Shown here: positions 42,476 to 44,427 of the stretch, piece after piece
How the letters are laid out: each line of letters starts with the position of its first letter
How positions within the stretch are numbered: position 1 is the stretch's first letter
Source of the DNA: Litoreibacter sp.
GTDB taxonomy: Bacteria > Pseudomonadota > Alphaproteobacteria > Rhodobacterales > Rhodobacteraceae
Length of the DNA: 44,427 nt
Direction of reading: 5' to 3'
NCBI GenBank assembly: GCA_026710325.1
Contig: JAPORH010000137.1
Location: 1 to 44,427, forward strand
Position numbers and translations under genes: made by a program
The notes under the pieces: generated by a model
The model's input: only the letters and a program-made list of their open reading frames with translations
Told to the model about the DNA's origin: nothing
Database searches by the model: none

Positions 42476-42648
42476 GGCGCTTGATAGAGCCAATAGGCGG
42501 GCGCGGAAAGAGCCAGTTTGGGCCTGGTTTCGCGCGAATTGACGTCACGTCATCACTGCGAAGTGAGAGGTTTTCCACGTTTTTCCCCTTAAAATTGACT
42601 TAAATTAAGGTCAAACAGCCTCGCAAGATCATGAGTTGGAGAACCATA

Positions 42649-43335
42649 ATGATTAAGGCATCTACGATTGCCGCGGGCCTCGCCTTCGCTTTGGCAGCAT
42701 CGGCGCAAGCTGCTGTGTTCGATTTTAACGACGCGGCCTTCCTCGACACCACCGTCGACAGCGTGACAACCAGTGACGGGTCGATCACAGCCACCCTGAC
42801 GACCAAGCGCAATGCGCGCGGGACTTTGATTGACGGCATCGCTGCGATTTTTGACACACAGAACCCAAATAACGGGTTGAGCGGCAGCAATGGCGACAAT
42901 GACCTGACCGAAGGGTCGGGCCTCTTCACAGGTACTGGCTTTGGCGGTGCCCTGATCATTTCGGAGACCGGGAAAACCGCTGGCGTTGCTCTGTCGCCTG
43001 CTGATGACAATGCCTCTGGCGGCACCATCACATTCGACTTCGGCTCGACCCTGGTTAACCTGGTGAGCTTTGACATCCTCGACGACGCGACCGTTACAGC
43101 GATTTCAAACGGCGTTTCGGTCACCGCTATCGTTGGCACAGATGGCGGCTTCGGCACGGGCTTCGACCTGAGCGCATTGACCAACGTGTCCACTGTGACC
43201 TTCGACTTTAACGGCGCATCCGGTGCGATCGACAACTTCGTCGTGAATGCAGTGACGCCGGTGCCTCTGCCTGCCGGTCTGCCTCTGCTGCTGGCTGGCC
43301 TGGGCGGCTTCGCCCTGCTGCGCCGCCGCAAGTAA
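42649..43335 (+). CDS. VPLPA-CTERM sorting domain protein
   Basis: A secreted protein of 228 residues. The signal peptide is IKASTIAAGLAFALAASAQA. The mature part is Asp/Asn/Gly-rich with repeating hydrophobic strands (FDFNDAAFLD, GGTITFDFGSTLVNLVSFDI, VSTVTFDFNGASGAIDNFVV), suggesting a beta-sandwich. The C-terminus VPLPAGLPLLLAGLGGFALL followed by RRRK is the exosortase sorting signal. The ATG with GGAG 7 bases upstream was chosen over an ATG 6 codons earlier. A clear terminator follows. It is the second such protein within 4 kb. Confidence 0.9.
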   Translation: MIKASTIAAGLAFALAASAQAAVFDFNDAAFLDTTVDSVTTSDGSITATLTTKRNARGTLIDGIAAIFDTQNPNNGLSGSNGDNDLTEGSGLFTGTGFGGALIISETGKTAGVALSPADDNASGGTITFDFGSTLVNLVSFDILDDATVTAISNGVSVTAIVGTDGGFGTGFDLSALTNVSTVTFDFNGASGAIDNFVVNAVTPVPLPAGLPLLLAGLGGFALLRRRK

Positions 43336-43356
43336 GCGACCTCTATAACCTGCTTC

Positions 43357-43388
43357 AAAACGCCCTTCCGGATCGGAGGGGCGTTTTT
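43357..43388 (+). terminator. Rho-independent terminator
   Basis: AAAACGCCCTTCCG pairs with CGGAGGGGCGTTTT (one wobble) across a 3-base loop and runs into TTTTT. It lies 22 bases after the second VPLPA-CTERM gene. Confidence 0.9.
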
Positions 43389-43469
43389 CGTTTGGGTGGT
43401 GCTATGTGCCGCTAGCTTGCGCTCGCCCTCGGCGGCCCCCATATCTTAACTATAAATGCAGGTGATTTA

Positions 43470-44348
43470 ATGGTTGAGACGTATAGACCGACGCTTGAAG
43501 ATTTGGGGATCGAACCCACCGAGGCGGAGCAGCGCTTGCTGGAGAATTGCAAGCTGGGAGTGACGTCGTTTTTTGGTCCCGGTGTCCCAAATGAGCCGAC
43601 GCATAAAAATACGATCCGGGCGGAAATCATACGGTTTCTGTTGCTTGGTGGGTGTGAGAAAAATCCGGTACATGCCAAAGGTGTTCAGATTTTTGGGGCA
43701 TGGATTGAGAGTAAGCTCAATCTTGAAGCGATAGATACGCCGCGTGAGCTTATTGCCTTCGATTGTCGGTTTTCAATGCCAATCGAAATGCGGGATGCAC
43801 GCTTGGGGTCTTTGAACCTGAGCGGGTCTCGGATAGCTGAGTTGTCCGCGCAGTGCGCGCGCTTTGATCGCAACCTGATGCTCAGAAATAAGTTCTGTGC
43901 ATCCGGAACGGTTGATCTCGGCGGCGCACGCATAGGAGGGCAGCTGAACTGCGATGGCGGGCAGTTCGAAGCCGAGGGAAATGATGCACTGAATTGTCAC
44001 CAGCTCGTTGTCGAAGAAAGCGTGTTCCTTCAAAATGGGTTCCGTGCGACTGGTCCAGTTGATTTCGGCAGCGCGCGCATAGGAGGCCAGCTGACCTGCA
44101 GTGGCGGGCAATTCGAAGCCGAAGGAAATCGAGCACTGATGTGTCAACGGCTTTTTGTCGCGGGAAGTGTGTTCCTTAGCGATGGGTTCCGTGCAGCTGC
44201 TTGCGTTGATTTCGGCAGTGCACGCATAGGAGGGCAACTGAACTGCAGTGGCGGGCAATTCGAAGCCAAAGGAAATCAAGCACTGACGTGTGATCAGCTT
44301 GTTGTCGAGGAAAGCTTACCACCCTTCAAAAGACATGCCCTGATTTGA
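43470..44348 (+). CDS. Repeat protein, probable beta-solenoid, possibly truncated at the C-terminus
   Basis: A 292-residue protein. Residues 1-100 form a non-repetitive head (RPTLEDLGIEPTEAEQRLLE, then FLLLGGCEKNPVHAKGVQIF). From about residue 150 a 49-residue unit repeats three times: IGGQLNCDGGQFEAEGN, then LVVEESVFLQNGFRA and VDFGSAR. Such short-strand repeats resemble pentapeptide-like solenoids. After the third unit starts, the sequence changes to LPPFKRHALI and stops, so the array may have been cut by a deletion or recombination. Function unknown. No clear ribosome site beyond a weak CAGGTGA. Confidence 0.75.
   Translation: MVETYRPTLEDLGIEPTEAEQRLLENCKLGVTSFFGPGVPNEPTHKNTIRAEIIRFLLLGGCEKNPVHAKGVQIFGAWIESKLNLEAIDTPRELIAFDCRFSMPIEMRDARLGSLNLSGSRIAELSAQCARFDRNLMLRNKFCASGTVDLGGARIGGQLNCDGGQFEAEGNDALNCHQLVVEESVFLQNGFRATGPVDFGSARIGGQLTCSGGQFEAEGNRALMCQRLFVAGSVFLSDGFRAAACVDFGSARIGGQLNCSGGQFEAKGNQALTCDQLVVEESLPPFKRHALI
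43931..44313 (+). repeat. Tandem 147-bp coding repeat
   Basis: CATAGGAGG recurs at 43931, 44078 and 44225, exactly 147 bases apart, with long matching tracts in each unit (for example GTGGCGGGCAATTCGAAGCC in units 2 and 3). The repeats encode the 49-residue units of the surrounding gene, and the last unit is incomplete. Confidence 0.85.
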
Positions 44349-44403
44349 CGTTCGGCTGAGATCTGTGATTCAAGGAGTCTCCCTTGCGTGTTTGGAGGCT
44401 GAT

Positions 44404-44427
44404 ATGACGGGAAACAGTTGTTTTTCA
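44404..44427 (+). CDS. Possible start of a further gene, cut by the window edge
   Basis: An ATG begins MTGNSCFS, with GGAGG 5 bases upstream. Only eight codons are visible, so nothing can be said about the product. Confidence 0.3.

Noticed and set aside
41252-42484. 410-codon plus-strand ORF opposite rimO
   Set aside because: Antisense shadow of a clear radical-SAM gene; the open frame follows from GC bias and has no recognisable domain.
43931-44313. CRISPR-like array from regularly spaced repeats
   Set aside because: The 147-base period is a coding tandem repeat of 49 residues with no unique spacers.

Overview
The window looks like a chromosomal segment of an alphaproteobacterium of the Rhodobacterales (Roseobacter group). 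The basis is the hisS-hisZ-hisG operon, a B12-dependent class II ribonucleotide reductase, SlyX and DUF1489 proteins typical of alphaproteobacteria, two VPLPA-CTERM surface proteins, and GC-rich coding sequence. No integrase, transposase, prophage block, CRISPR array or rRNA was seen. The genus cannot be named from this sequence alone.

Layout. 0-9 kb is core metabolism and replication: a partial SUFU-like gene, dnaE, phenylalanine 4-hydroxylase with a divergent Lrp-type regulator, slyX, and hisS-hisZ-hisG. 9-17 kb holds a DUF1489 gene, nrdJ with an unusual embedded helix-turn-helix domain, a copper block (copA facing cueR-copC-copD across a classical CueR promoter), and two tRNA genes, one of them odd. 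17-24 kb holds metG with a possible downstream micro-ORF and terminator, a YceI protein and an MFS transporter, an aldo/keto reductase, a GNAT acetyltransferase and a membrane-anchored unknown. 24-28 kb is a tightly coupled operon that looks like L-carnitine breakdown: a BKACE enzyme, a lipocalin, a small membrane protein, a carnitine dehydrogenase-thioesterase fusion and an SDR. 28-36 kb holds an XRE regulator divergent from DUF2061 and desaturase genes, a DMT transporter, a histone-deacetylase-like amidohydrolase, an M48 lipoprotein, dgkA, a YHYH protein, an IMPACT-family protein and a protease-like membrane protein.

36-41 kb is the most accessory stretch. It lies between a complete M48-like gene and a diverged, headless copy of that gene's 3' half. 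It contains a LuxR-type regulator fused to an apparently catalytically dead alpha/beta-hydrolase domain, a divergent VPLPA-CTERM protein, and low-GC unknown ORFs. After it come rimO, whose C-terminal TRAM region is cut off by one in-frame TAG, a second VPLPA-CTERM protein, and a 49-residue-repeat protein at the right edge.

Most interesting signals: (1) an XRE/C1-type HTH domain inside nrdJ, followed by a palindromic repeat translated in frame, with related copies in intergenic DNA; (2) a type I tRNA with anticodon GUA, although bacterial tRNA-Tyr normally has a long variable arm; (3) the nonsense codon in rimO; (4) the duplicated 335-bp flank of the 36-40 kb segment; (5) the regulator with a pseudo-hydrolase domain. 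All calls come from reading the sequence; no database search was run.
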